DNA of 64,000 nt from positions 7,378,001 through 7,442,000 of the forward strand of contig OZ176053.1 in NCBI GenBank assembly GCA_964247055.1, read 5' to 3'. The notes beneath the pieces were generated by a model. That model did no database searches and was not told the DNA's origin. It saw only the letters and a program-made list of their open reading frames with translations. The position numbers and the translations under genes were made by a program. This DNA comes from Paragordius varius (lineage: Eukaryota > Nematomorpha). This document shows, piece by piece, positions 47,501 through 58,520 of the stretch (its first letter is position 1; every line of letters starts with the position of its first letter).

Positions 47501-48533
47501 GAGAAAGTGATTTGTTAACCAAGGAGCGGTTGTGTTGTGGTCTTTCTCTCTTTCAAACATTTTTAATGCGTTTTTATACCGTAATTTTCCCTAAAAATTT
47601 GCTATTTTGGTTGGGTGGTATGTCACATCCATATAATGCGACTGTTACCAATGAGCCCCATAAAGAAAAGGACCTTGCATGCCTAGTCGAGGCATCGTTT
47701 GATTCGCCCTCTCGATTTGATCGTATATGGAGTGCTTTACAATTTACATTTTGCGTTCCAGGAGGTGAAAATGAATTCACAATCGAACAATTGTATGGGG
47801 AAGGAATTAATTGGGCTGGATGCACCCTCTTATACCTGCTTGGTCTACAATCCAAATTTGATAGTTTAGATTATTCCTATCATTTGTTGAAGGTGTGTCG
47901 TACCATGGATACAACCACGCTAAGTAATATAGCTATCAATGTTTATCAATCATCATCTTCAAACCACCAACAAAATATCAATAATGCAGTGTATGGGGGG
48001 ACAAATTCCATTTCTTCTTTTCCTATGGATAAGGATATGACTTTAAAATTTGGAGACTCCCCGGTTTCTGGCCAACAAATTGTGAATAATACCGCTCCTA
48101 CCACAAATAATACATTTAATCTAAAACGTATGGCAGATCGTATACGAAAATTTCAAGTTTTAAACGGTCAAATTTTTGCCACACTTTCTCGGTTTGTATT
48201 TATTCTTATAGTAATTTTTGCTGTAAACAAAAAGTAATTTTTAACTTTTGAGGTAAAGCATATTACACCGATATTAATATATCGAAAAGGAAATTGGCTA
48301 GAAAAATAATTGTTTTATATCACAGCTAATATTATATTTTAACATTTTTAATTAGGTACATTGACATAGAAACTGTCTGTGAACAAATGTTTAAAGCCAA
48401 ACTCCGTTACTTAAATTTGGGTCATGTACATTTGAATTCCACTTCACCTCTTTATAAACCGAATAATGATGCTACAATTATGCATTTAAATCAAAGTTGT
48501 TATATTGCTCCCCCAAATGCCCATATACAATAG
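41583..48533 (+). CDS. CYFIP: CYFIP / Sra-1, WAVE regulatory complex subunit
   Basis: Three exons, 41,583-45,330, 47,048-48,191 and 48,356-48,533, with GT..AG introns of 1,717 and 164 nt; they total 5,070 nt, i.e. 1,689 aa. CYFIP/Sra-1 binds Rac1 and holds the WAVE complex inactive until Rac signals actin branching; vertebrate forms also bind FMR1 and eIF4E. Landmarks match vertebrate CYFIP in order: ALANLDILDDHNLPD at the start, LYTWRCCSRALP, NRTEIYEKTVEVLGPQVNKL, KNDYSAYKRAAQF, ESQNLSMFLANQHK, MTMGARVQFPIDMSLPW, LLGRYLDLNRLLTQR, LEFDFLPNYTFNATTNRFVR, ESDLLTKERLCCGLSLF, MADRIRKFQVLN. It is about 435 aa longer than the usual ~1,250. The excess is mostly two low-complexity insertions at residues ~277-390 (Asn/Ser-rich) and ~465-600, plus a Ser/Asn-rich insert before MADRIRKF and an unusual C-terminus. 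The first exon, 3.7 kb, is unusually long. AATAAA lies at 48,755-48,760. Confidence 0.96.
46618..46908. mobile_element. hAT-type MITE in CYFIP intron 1
   Basis: 291 bp, with ends CAGGGGGTGAACA / GTCCACCCCTG, typical hAT CAGGGGTG-type termini. The 8-bp flanks TTTTTAGC (46,610-46,617) and TTTTAAGC (46,909-46,916) differ at one base. No coding capacity; the 116-codon minus frame across it is a shadow. The inner GC-boxes resemble 32,500-32,600. Confidence 0.8.
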
Positions 48534-49560
48534 AAGCGAATTCACTTTTTACTGCAAATTTTTTTTGCCAGCATTTATTAAATCTTAATTGTGATGCTTT
48601 TTTATTTATTCTTAATTTCGAACGCTAATTTACCTATATTTATATATTTTCATAAATATCATTTTGTAAGAACCATGCGCTCATATAGATATATTTTACA
48701 TACCAGTTATATGTGATTTATAGTTAGCTAATATTTATGATAATATGATACAATAATAAATTTATCATAGATAGATGTAATATACGACAACTTAATTAAG
48801 CTTATGGTGATTTATATGTTTTTATTTGAAATTCGGTAATTTTTAGATATTTTATATGGCATCTTCTTCTACACACTTATGATTTATGTTACTTATTTAA
48901 ATGTTAATTTTTATAATTTTTGAATGCTCTTCTGTCTCTAAAATTTTGCTATTTCAGACTGTTGGTCTTGTCAAGAAGTAAAGGAAATTTTCCTGGATTT
49001 TCACTTAAAGCTTATGAAAATAATTAATGAGGAAATAAGCTCCCAAACTTTGTCATATTTTTCAATAAATAGTGTAAAAATGAATGTCAAAACCCGTTGC
49101 TTAAGAATCCAATATCAGCAGTATACAACGATGTATATTAAATTAATTTTTTGCATCCGAATATGATTAAGCCAAGTCTAGCTTAAGAAGATTAATATTG
49201 CATAAATTTTGCCAAAAAAATGTTCAGAACGACAAGTGAACTTTAATGTAGGACTTGGGAAAACTTTTTTATTTGTTAATTTATAGGTAGATTTATTCAA
49301 AATAACACAAAATATATAAACCAAAAACCATATCCAAAATACTATATAATATTAATATTGAAAAAGGGAGATGACTATTGTACTTACTATTTTTCTGTTA
49401 TTTTCTTGCTATTTTTATTTGTTGTATATATGTATCTTCCAAAATACTTTATTTGCTATTGTGATAGAAGATATTTTCATAGTTTAAAAATTTAGTTTTA
49501 AATTTTTTTTAAAGATTCCACAATTTAAGTTTTCATAAATTTATCCTCCCATAAAAAATA
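48534..49560. other. CYFIP 3' untranslated region and intergenic DNA
   Basis: Contains the CYFIP poly(A) signal and AT-rich sequence. CTATTTCAG at 48,950-48,957 looks like a splice acceptor followed by a less AT-rich 180 bp; no frame there resembles a known protein. Confidence 0.4.
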
Positions 49561-50064
49561 ATGTTGGTTTTAGCAAATAATATTCTTTTATATTTTTTAA
49601 TAAGCTTAACACCTTGCTACAGTTTAAAATCATTTCTTACGCTTCCTCTTGGTTCCCAAAAGAACGATCAGCTAAATGATTTATCAAAGAATGGAGATGT
49701 GATTGCCGATACATCTCAAAATTATGAAAATTATGGACAATTAAACAATCCAAAAACTAACTTTGGTGGAAAACAACCTAAGTTTGGGAGGAATAATTTT
49801 GCTCGTACCCCTGACTCAAATTATGATATGAGGAATTCGGAAAGTGTGTATGAAAATTTGAAAGATATTAATCCTAAACGTTTGATATATGTACCATTTT
49901 TCTTTAGACAACCAGTTTCGCGAGATTCGGTACCGTTTTGGAATTCATGGAATGGAGGAAACGGGGATAATAGTTTTTACAATAATCCACCTCAATCGTT
50001 TTATTATAATTATAAAAGGGCTTACGATAAGAATCGGTTTTCATTTGGATTGGGCAAAAAATAA
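49561..50064 (+). CDS. Secreted peptide precursor with one FSFGL-amide
   Basis: 167 aa, single exon. Residues 1-21 are a signal peptide (MLVLANNILLYFLISLTPCY..). A long Asn/Gln/Pro-rich spacer follows, without Cys after the leader. The protein ends KR-AYDKNRFSFGL-GKK-stop: dibasic KR at 152-153, peptide 154-164, Gly165 as amide donor and KK before the stop. The product would be AYDKNRFSFGLamide, nearly the same C-terminal hexapeptide as NRLSFGLamide of the precursor at 40,968, so the two genes are paralogues on either side of CYFIP, or convergent. The peptide sits at the extreme C-terminus and occurs once. Inferred role: a neuropeptide acting on an allatostatin-A/galanin-type receptor. A possible poly(A) signal is at 50,392. 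Confidence 0.82.
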   Translation: MLVLANNILLYFLISLTPCYSLKSFLTLPLGSQKNDQLNDLSKNGDVIADTSQNYENYGQLNNPKTNFGGKQPKFGRNNFARTPDSNYDMRNSESVYENLKDINPKRLIYVPFFFRQPVSRDSVPFWNSWNGGNGDNSFYNNPPQSFYYNYKRAYDKNRFSFGLGKK

Positions 50065-50874
50065 GTTTGGTTTAGTCATTAAACTAATAATACTTATGAT
50101 TACATTTCCTCTAGTTTTATCCAAAGTAAAAATATATATGTATGCTTAACAACTAGGCCAACTTATTCGTACCTAAACTCCTAAACCGTTATTTTGTGAT
50201 GAAATTTATGTTATCGATTGTGATATTATGTTTTTTAAATATTAAATTAACACATATTTATCATTCTTTTATTGGCATATTTTTTTGCTTTACTGATCAT
50301 TAAAACATCAAAATTAATAAATATTTCGCCTATTGTAGTTTCATTTTTTATGATTACTTTTTAGTATACATCAAATTGTGATAACATAGGGAATAAAATG
50401 AATATATATTATTTTGAAATTCAATATTAAGAAAACGATAAATCTTATTATATTCTTTTAATTAGAATATATTTAGAGTAATTAGTATATTATTAGGTAA
50501 TGAAATTATTTTTTAATGAATAAAATTTTTTATTCCCAACAGAGTAAGTAGTGTATTGCTATTTGTAAAGAAATTAAAATTGCTATTCAAATATATTTAT
50601 CATTTAACAAAAGAACGAGGAGATATTGATAAAATGATGATCATTATTCAATATATAATTCCTTTTCTAAAGGATATTTCTGTTCTGAAAATGATAAAAC
50701 TTGGTTATTTGTTAAAATATAATCCATCATAAGAAAAATGTTTAAAAAAATTTATTTTTTGACGCTTAGACAGGACTGATTGTATTTACAAAAATTTAAA
50801 ACGAACAAAAGTGTGGATATAGAAATATGTGTTCTAAAACATAAGTTATAATAACCATTTTCTGATTTTAAAGA

Positions 50875-51375
50875 ATGCAACATGTTAGAGATTTTACCCT
50901 TTTAATATTTCTGGCTCTGGCTATGTTAATAAAACCAGATCCTGTATTTCCGTTTCCCCTAAATAACATTGAAGAATGGGAATGGGGTAAGCGCAAACGA
51001 TCTAATAGGTTTGAAACTATTTTAACGCATCCGCCTAGGAATAAATCTTTCCCGAGCTTTTATTATAACGGTCAAAATAGCAATGAAAACATTCCTCCAC
51101 AAGATAACAAGATTATAGATGATGTTATTTCAAATTTAAATATGGATTCATATGATAGCAATGGTAATAACAAAAAAAATACTGATGATTCTATCGATGA
51201 TTACAATTATCATAACAATGATGTTTTAGCTCTCAAACAAAAAGTACCAATGGCAGCCAAATTGGCTTGGAGAGTAGGGAGCAGAAAACCTTACACGGGT
51301 CCACCCACACCAAATATAGGCTGGTGGGCTGAAGCTCAGCGACTAGGATACATGCCTCCCAAAATTAACATGTAA
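50875..51375 (+). CDS. Secreted peptide precursor, new type (WEW-amide candidate)
   Basis: 166 aa, single exon. Residues 1-19 look like a signal peptide (DFTLLIFLALAMLI). Immediately after it, LNNIEEWEW-G-KRKR (29-42) has the form of an amidated peptide ending in WEWamide. A long acidic, Asn/Asp-rich spacer follows, then a distinct C-terminus, KLAWRVGSRKPYTGPPTPN..GWWAEAQRLGYMPP, which has Trp-rich motifs and ends without dibasic processing. LAWRVG recalls LWRIG in the precursor at 40,968. I cannot assign it to a named neuropeptide family. It is the third small secreted-precursor gene in 10.4 kb. GATTTTAAAG, acceptor-like, ends 1 nt before the ATG, as in the 40,968 gene. AATAAA lies at 51,498. 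Confidence 0.7.
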   Translation: MQHVRDFTLLIFLALAMLIKPDPVFPFPLNNIEEWEWGKRKRSNRFETILTHPPRNKSFPSFYYNGQNSNENIPPQDNKIIDDVISNLNMDSYDSNGNNKKNTDDSIDDYNYHNNDVLALKQKVPMAAKLAWRVGSRKPYTGPPTPNIGWWAEAQRLGYMPPKINM

Positions 51376-51509
51376 AATGAAACTTGCAAACGATCGAGAT
51401 TATATTTACCATTTTCTGATTTACCTTATTGAGGGGGGTCAACATTTTCATAAATACTATTCTGATTGTTTATTTAATTACTAAAATTGTTATCTAGAAT
51501 AAATTATAT

Positions 51510-53549
51510 TTACGAGTTTTGGATTTGATACTAAAAACATAAATACTACTTTAAGTCCATATTAAATTGAGACATTAAAGTTATAGAAATTGGCTTTTAG
51601 TAGTCTAAAATTTGCTAGAGGTTAATAATTTGTACATTTAATAGTAGAAATTGTTATGGTTAAGTAGAATGTCGGACTAACTGTATGTGTGACGGGCTAG
51701 TTTTAGAACCATAATTGCTGCACAATTTTTCCATTCTCTCTGTCCGCCCTGGGGAGGCAAGTATTTTCACTAGTTGTCTTGATACAACTTTAGTTCTTAC
51801 AGGAAAAAAGAGGCACACTAGATTGTATCAGATGTATACGTAAAAGAAAATGGTCTTCATAAATGCTACCTTTACATTTGAGAAAATAAGTTTAGCGGTC
51901 CAATCGAATTTCACCCCTCCTTTTTTGTCATAATATTATCGACAGGCATATTTTATGTCGTCAATAACATTAACTTCTTACTGATGTATATTATGAACGA
52001 TTTTTATTGACATATAACAGTAATCCATAATATAAAATGTATACTGAGGTATAATCAAATTGTGATCGGTTTTCATTAACATTATATTAAATTTAAAATC
52101 AAACATTAGGAAAAAATTTTATATGCTCTTGTTTATAAAAATTATCGCTTCACAGTGCCTTTTTTTAGACAAATCTAAAAATAGGGTTTTGTTAAGTTGG
52201 CGTATAATATACTAATATTACCCTTACAAAGATTAAAAACTAAAATATTTGCCACAAATAATTTTCCATAGAATTATAATACATCAAAAGATATGGATAG
52301 CAATCATAAATGGATTTCTTATTGACAACAAACGCTTTCAAAAAAACTTTAAACATTTTATCCGGAAGATCAAAGTTTACGTAATATTAAATTGACATAA
52401 CAGGTAGCAATATTATACATATATTTTTAATAGTCAGGCCTATATATCATGAGTTGTAAATATCAGTAAGTGTTCAATAATTTAGAGAGCGCTCAAGAAG
52501 TTTATGCTAATTAAAATTGTTACATTATTTTAAATTAATGCCATCTTAAGCGGGTTAAGATTAACAGGGGTAATTTAAAATTATTTTGAAAATGTAAAAT
52601 ACTGACATTTTCAGAAAAGGAGTAGGCTAATCAAAAATTTTTTTTATTAATTAGCCAATCTATTTTTGCATTGGCCTCAGTTCAGCTCCACCTTCTGTAA
52701 TAGGGATTTTTAAAAAAGTAACGAAAAATCGCGTCTTGGAGACATTTTCCGGAAAGCGAAGCCTATTTTAATTAATTTTATTTTATAATTTAAAAATGCG
52801 CTAAACATGGCCGGGCTATTTTTTAAATAAGCACCTGTTAGCTATTCCCCCGATAATTGCATTTGACCCAAAAAAATTTGAATCAAAACACTATATAAAG
52901 GTTTAAGCACATATCCTCATATAAAAATAACCTGGCTTTGAAACTTTGCCGAATAAAGTTGGATCCAATGATGCTAGTTGTGTTTCACAAGAAGACAAAA
53001 ATAGTCCAGCGCTTTTTTATTAATGGGTAAGGCCTCGACTTCTGTGATGCAGCCCACCATATAACCGTAACTTTGTAGCAAATTTGCAGAAAACCCATGC
53101 TATGGCAAATTTCATATTTTAGTTAAGCGCTTTTAAATTTAACTGGGGAGGAATCCACTTTTAAAATATGCCACATAAAATTGACTTTGACAATTATTCA
53201 GAAATCATATGTGACTAATGCATTTTCGGTATAAAAACAAATACATCAGGGATGTTTTTTAACTTTAGTTTGGGCCCCTAGTTAATGAGACATCATGAAA
53301 ATAATGTGGCTTTGCTACAACTTTTTGGAAAATCTATGATACCATATAAATTTAATGATGTTTTAAAGGTGTTCCTGTATGTATGGAAAAACTTAAGCAC
53401 TTATAACACTGCTCAACAAGGTTTTGCACCCCCCCCCCCCCATTTTTTTGCATTTTCGGTTACCTAATGGCATGGAAAGGCCAAAACGAAAAATCTAGGC
53501 CGCCATAGTTTTAAAAATTTAAATTTTGTATATAATTTTAAAAAACAAT
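51510..53549. other. 2 kb stretch without recognised gene
   Basis: Slightly less AT-rich patches (52,690-53,480) suggest old repeat or coding remains, and there is a C-run at 53,431-53,442. No frame could be tied to a family; the 60-codon frame at 53,285-53,467 is not supported. Confidence 0.4.
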
Positions 53550-54830
53550 TATTCCTCATGTACATATAGTTAAATATTTAAACGAGGAACTCAATGCAAG
53601 TGGTATTCGAAAGCCAGGTTTTTCATTATAATTTTAGAACGAAAATGCAAAACTGATCCAAATATACCAGCCCCACAGTATACGATACCACAGACGATTT
53701 TTTTATTAAATAAGATTCTACAAAAAAATTCATTGATGATCCATATAATAAAACTTAATAAAAATGTTGTCGTCTTTATATTAAAATATCAACTGCCCGA
53801 ACTCGCTGCTGAAGGTTTGTTATCTCTTTTGCACGAGAAATACGTCTTATCGAGCGGGCTTGTTATTCGACGAAAAAATAGACAATATACAATAAATATC
53901 AATTTATTGAATATGTTAATTAAAAATTCTATGTATCAAATAAAAGGGGATACAAAAGGTCAAGAATATAGAATTAAAATATATTGCTAAGAGTCAAAGA
54001 ATATTAAAAATCAAAAATATTAAAAATCGAAAAGGGCTAATATATGGTGTGTGGTATGATATCCCGGCGGCTTGCACAAGCTCTGCGAAAATCCCCCATT
54101 CAATCCTATAATCATGCCAGATATGGCAAAGTTATACAATAATGAGGTGATTCAAGCCCGTTAGCAGAGATTTCCAATATAACGTAGTTAACTTCAGCAA
54201 AATCTAAAAATGACATGTCAATTTAACCAATTCACAGAATAGAGCTAGACAGATTTGACCATGTAATCGGAAAAGAAGATTAGATAAGTTTAATTCATAT
54301 TTTTTCGTTCATAAAGTTATGGTAGGATCCAAGTAATAAAAGTGGCTGCCCAACATCCATCTGAAATTCAGATTATAACGCAGCCAATCATTTTTGAAAT
54401 AAATAACATCCCTTAGGTATAAATAACACGATTTTTTGTACCAATCAACCGAAGAAAAACCCTAATAAGTGCTAAAATAACCAAAACTAACAACCGAAGG
54501 TTTATTCTACAAAATGCCTCTTAAATTATGACGTTTATATCCGTACCTCCCTGATATATAAATGATATATTTATATCTAAAATTTAGACCTTAAAACGCT
54601 TTATTAATCTGTATTAATTTTATTATATAATAACTTTTTATTATAGAGAAATATTTAATTTATGATCGATTTTCTCTTGTATTTGAAAAATTGAAAAACT
54701 CATAATATCTCAAAATTTTTATTGGGGGAATCAAATTTTTTTTCGACTTTAGAACATTGATGAATTAGTCATAACTTTAGATATTGAGTGGTGGTGCTCA
54801 AAAATGTCCAAATTTGTCGACGAGTGTAAT
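53550..54830 (+). repeat. Dispersed coding-type repeat 'R', copy 3
   Basis: The longest copy of the family also present at 18,315-19,200 (inverted) and 32,880-33,250. Coding remains read HVHIVKYLNEELNASGIRKP near 53,570-53,630 and, at 53,733-53,990, a frame with LPELAAEGLLSLLHEKYVLS and GLVIRRKNRQYTI. The non-coding second half is the best conserved part. The protein is not recognised; the frame is broken between the two blocks. Confidence 0.55.
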
Positions 54831-55429
54831 TAACTCATGGTTAGGGCTGCCTAAATATATGCCATAATATGAAAAATAACTGGAAGCATTCTATTGATTT
54901 ATGAGATTAGATATGGAAAACACGCGGTAAGCTCCAAGTAATGTAAAATACGTGTCGAAACAAAATATCGTGTCTAAATTTCACAATAAATTTAATATTG
55001 ATTTACGGATAATATTGTGGACTGTCACAACGATGTGGGACATGACCCTAGTTGATATATGAATTGTTTCAAAGATTGGATTTGTCAGATTCGAAATTAA
55101 CGCATTACACTACATTGAGTACATAAATAAAATAATAATAATAAATAATAATATCTAAATAGTCCAATACTTTTCCAAGTAAAAATATTGTCGTTTTTTT
55201 ATTTCCACCTTTGAGCAAAGCAAAACACAAGGGTACAAACAAAAGCTATCCTTTAATCTCTTACGCGGCAACTCCTTGGAAAAACCAATTCCTCGGTAAA
55301 AGCAGCCGGTGCACAAAGCGAAGCCGTAGATCCCGTTGCTTACATTAACACCTCTACAATTACATTTCTGTATTTAATTTATAATTATATAAATACTAGC
55401 GTAAATCTCGTGCTGCTACGCAGCCCGGC

Positions 55430-56052
55430 CTATTTCAAAAAAAGGCGAAGCTATTGTCGGGGCATTCATTAATGATTAAATTTTTTCGATATTTGGATTT
55501 GATTGGGTCTACCGGTTTTCCGGTACCAGATCACAAAGTTACATGATGAATCAGTTTTTAGCGGGTAACTTATCCAGCAGCTATCATCAAAGAAACGTTT
55601 GACTAAAATTTTTGACTTTTATCAGGGAATACGTGGAATCCATATTGAATTTTTACGGTCTTATACCTAAGGCGAAAAATAGATTTAAAAAATTATTTTT
55701 GTGGACTTTGTTTTCTGAAAAAAATGGCATTTTACGAGGGGAACGGGTAAAAAGCGGGCCTAAATCAAAAAAGCGAGACGACTATGTTCGGTGCAATCGA
55801 AAAAATTATACAAAAATTATATTTGAAATTAAATGGTTCAACACGTTCTCCAGAAAATTGTCTCGAAGACACGATTTTCGTGGACTTGTTTTTTTAAAAA
55901 AACCCGTTTTTCACACGGGGTGGGCCCGAACTGGGGTTTATTTCAAAAAAAGGGCGAAGCTATTGTCGGGACATTTATAAATGATTATATTTTTTCGATA
56001 TTTGGATTTGATTGGGTCTACTGGTTTTCCGGTACCAGATCACAAAGCCAGC
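55430..56052. repeat. Pair of ~110 bp direct repeats around a 390 bp segment
   Basis: 55,433-55,548 and 55,938-56,048 are nearly identical (GGCGAAGCTATTGTCGGG, TTTTTTCGATATTTGGATTT, GATTGGGTCTACCGGTTTTC, CGGTACCAGATCACAAAG). The left copy is preceded by ATACTAGCGTAAATCTCGTG and GCTACGCAGCCCGG, which looks like the end of an element. The segment between them is GC-richer than the surroundings and holds a 122-codon frame without family resemblance. Element type unknown. Confidence 0.7.
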
Positions 56053-56233
56053 TTTTTCCATTTTATAAATATATAGAGGTGATAAGGGTGCAAATCAAAA
56101 AATAGAAGATCCAGGAAGAATTCATCTATGCAATTTAAATTTGTGTTATACCCCCAAACATTTTTTATATTTTAATGCTTGCCTTTTTACGAGCCAGTAA
56201 AGAATAGAATGAACTTATATTTATATTCTAAAC

Positions 56234-56437
56234 ATGTATTGGGTAATATATTTTTTAGCCTTATATAATATAAACGGGTTAAGTCTTCAAAACCATATGC
56301 GCCATGATGTTAGAGGGAGACAATATAATGATGCAAATATAGCGATCAATTCAAATGAAGGAATTTTTAAAATTTTACAAAAGGATTTAAACAATCAAGA
56401 ATTTATGGAGAATAAGAAGCGACATCTTTTGAAGTAA
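56234..56437 (+). CDS. Possible small secreted peptide, 67 aa
   Basis: The frame starts with a leader-like MYWVIYFLALYNINGLSLQ and ends in NKKRHLLK-stop, with a dibasic KK-R near the end. It lies in the peptide-rich half of the window on the same strand. There is no Gly-Lys/Arg amidation site and no homologue that I recognise. In AT-rich DNA a 67-codon frame can occur by chance, so this is only a candidate. Confidence 0.25.
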   Translation: MYWVIYFLALYNINGLSLQNHMRHDVRGRQYNDANIAINSNEGIFKILQKDLNNQEFMENKKRHLLK

Positions 56438-56439
56438 TT

Positions 56440-56829
56440 TTCTTTGTTTAAAATAGTTTTGCAAGTAAGTCCATAGCTTCGGGTTTGAAATGGAGCAAGA
56501 AAAAAGAATATAAACTAACTACAATGTTAAATTTTATGCTATTTGGCTGAATCGATTGTTATTACATTATTTTTTTTATAATAAATTTTTTTATTCAAAA
56601 TTTAATTTTCATCTAATGAGGAATGAATTAACTATATTTATTTTAAAAAAAATAACCCTTAAAAAGACATCCAATGATATTTGCATAGAGAATATTCAGA
56701 TTTTAATGATATAAACATCAAATATTTTAATGAATATAATTACTATTTGCACTGTGTTCAAAAACAAGGGGTAAAAAAATATCTTGACGAAATATATAGT
56801 CTATAGGAAATTGTATTAGGATTATCATG
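56440..56829. other. AT-rich stretch without recognised gene
   Basis: Nothing recognised beyond short A/T runs. Confidence 0.35.
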
Positions 56830-57760
56830 GTGCCTTTGGTTTTGGCCCTCTGAGTTATTCAACAAAGTTATTTACACTTTTATGATAATTTACCATATCA
56901 GAAAATGGCATGCTCAATTTTATAAAAATTCCTTGGGCGAGAGCTAAATGCTTTCCAAAAAATATATATCAAAAACTACATATAAAAAGCAAAACAAAAT
57001 TGAAAAAATATAATTTTTGGATGTGGGCTCCGGTCCCAAATTCGCTTTGTTAAACTTGGATAGTTCTATCAAAATAAACGGAAAAATGTCAAAATATGCT
57101 AAATTTTGATATCAAAAATATTTTTTTAATTAATTTGTTATTTTGAGTCATGATGTTAAAATTTTAAAATATAATAAAAAAAAGGTTTTCTATGTATTTC
57201 TATGAAACCATTTCTATCGCCTATTTATTTTTAAGTTCATTCGCTTTTAAATTTTTGTGAATTTTCGATTATAACACAAATCATATCTAACATAATCTTG
57301 AAGACGAATAAAAATTTTAATAAAATTCTGAGTTAGAAATGTTCAGCATTATAAAATTATATAATTGTTTAAAGCATTTTTTACCGTTATATTTTTAGTT
57401 GATATTAAAATTTATCATATAATTATATTTTTATCGCGCAATCTGGCCGTAAGAATTGGCCTATTTTAGAAGAGCGAAAAATTGACTTTTGGAACTAAAA
57501 TTTAAAAATTATAATTTTTTAAATACATTATTTTGCTTTTTATATTTAGTTTATGATATTGGTATATTTTTTGAAATCATTTAGCTTTCACCAAAAATAT
57601 TTTTTTAAAATGTGCGCACAATTTTTCCATCTACTAATATGGACCACTTAACCACAAAGTATAAATAACATTAAATCACTCGTAATGGTCTAAACCAAAG
57701 CATCATGATGATCCTGACGCCTTTTCCTATCAGATTTATCATATTATTTATTTATAGACA
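56830..57760. repeat. Fold-back element (two inverted arms)
   Basis: The left arm (56,830-57,110) is a diverged reverse complement of the right arm (about 57,430-57,750). Matching pairs include AGCTAAATGCTTTCC / CATTTAGCTTTCACC, AAAAGCAAAACAAAAT / ATTTTGCTTTTTATA and TTATTTACACTTTTATG / AAAGTATAAATAA. A third, single arm lies at 12,280-12,850. No coding capacity or clear target duplication. Confidence 0.65.
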
Positions 57761-58054
57761 CTGTGTTAAATTTTGTCCGTAAATTTTTTTCTGACATTGT
57801 GTTATAGATTCCCATTGTTGATTCTGGGGTAAATATTGCTCAAAATGTATTCATCCTATTGTAATAGGTAGTAATAACACTTAAGGTAGTCAACTATTAA
57901 ATTTATATTAAATATATCCTTTTTGCAATAGTTTGAGGTATAATTTATTTAATACAGAAAAAAATAACATATATTTTACAAATTAAATATATTATCATGA
58001 TTATTGACAAATATTTGCAATTTTGTTAAAAAAATATAAATTAGGTTTATTTAA

Positions 58055-58437
58055 CACTTCGATATAAGATTTTAAGTAAAATTTAGTTTTGGAAAAAAGT
58101 CTCGTATCAAATTACTTGAACGCCATTTTTATTTTACAACATTTTTGCAAAATATCGTGTTTATTCCATTAAGTCTAAAATTAAGATTACTCTTTTAAAA
58201 TCACATTTTACTTGGATATGAACAAAAAAAGTGGTATGTTTACCATTATTTTAATATTTAGCACACATGTTATGTTGGATAATTTTTACCTTTGGGTTAT
58301 ACCATTTTTAATGAATTTTTATTATATTCCGGTTCATTGATGTTATATAAGTGCAAACTTTTGCCAGGGTTTTAATCATATTTTTTAAAATATTTAATTT
58401 TAAGCCTAAGGATTAAAGTGTGTGTTATATCTAAGTC
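58055..58437. mobile_element. TTAA MITE, shortened copy 4, next to the WSB start
   Basis: TTAA at 58,051-58,054, then CACTTCGATATAAG. The other side ends with TTAAAGTGTGTGTTATATCTAAGTC and TTAA at 58,438-58,441. It is 383 bp, missing part of the interior and the GGGGTA hairpins. Its right end is 84 bp upstream of the WSB ATG, so it may overlap that gene's promoter. Confidence 0.75.
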
Positions 58438-58520
58438 TTAATTAGACACACCCCCTTATATATCACAGCTGGTAACACTATTTAATATATGATGCAATCA
58501 GCATAAGCCAAACCCTCACG

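Noticed and set aside
47574-47855. 93-codon minus-strand frame within CYFIP exon 2
   Set aside because: Antisense shadow of conserved coding sequence.
53431-53442. Run of C
   Set aside because: Simple homopolymer, possibly a sequencing-prone tract; no associated structure seen.
55612-55980. 122-codon plus frame
   Set aside because: Sits between direct repeats and runs into the second one; no family resemblance, and an overlapping frame of 90 codons is equally open.
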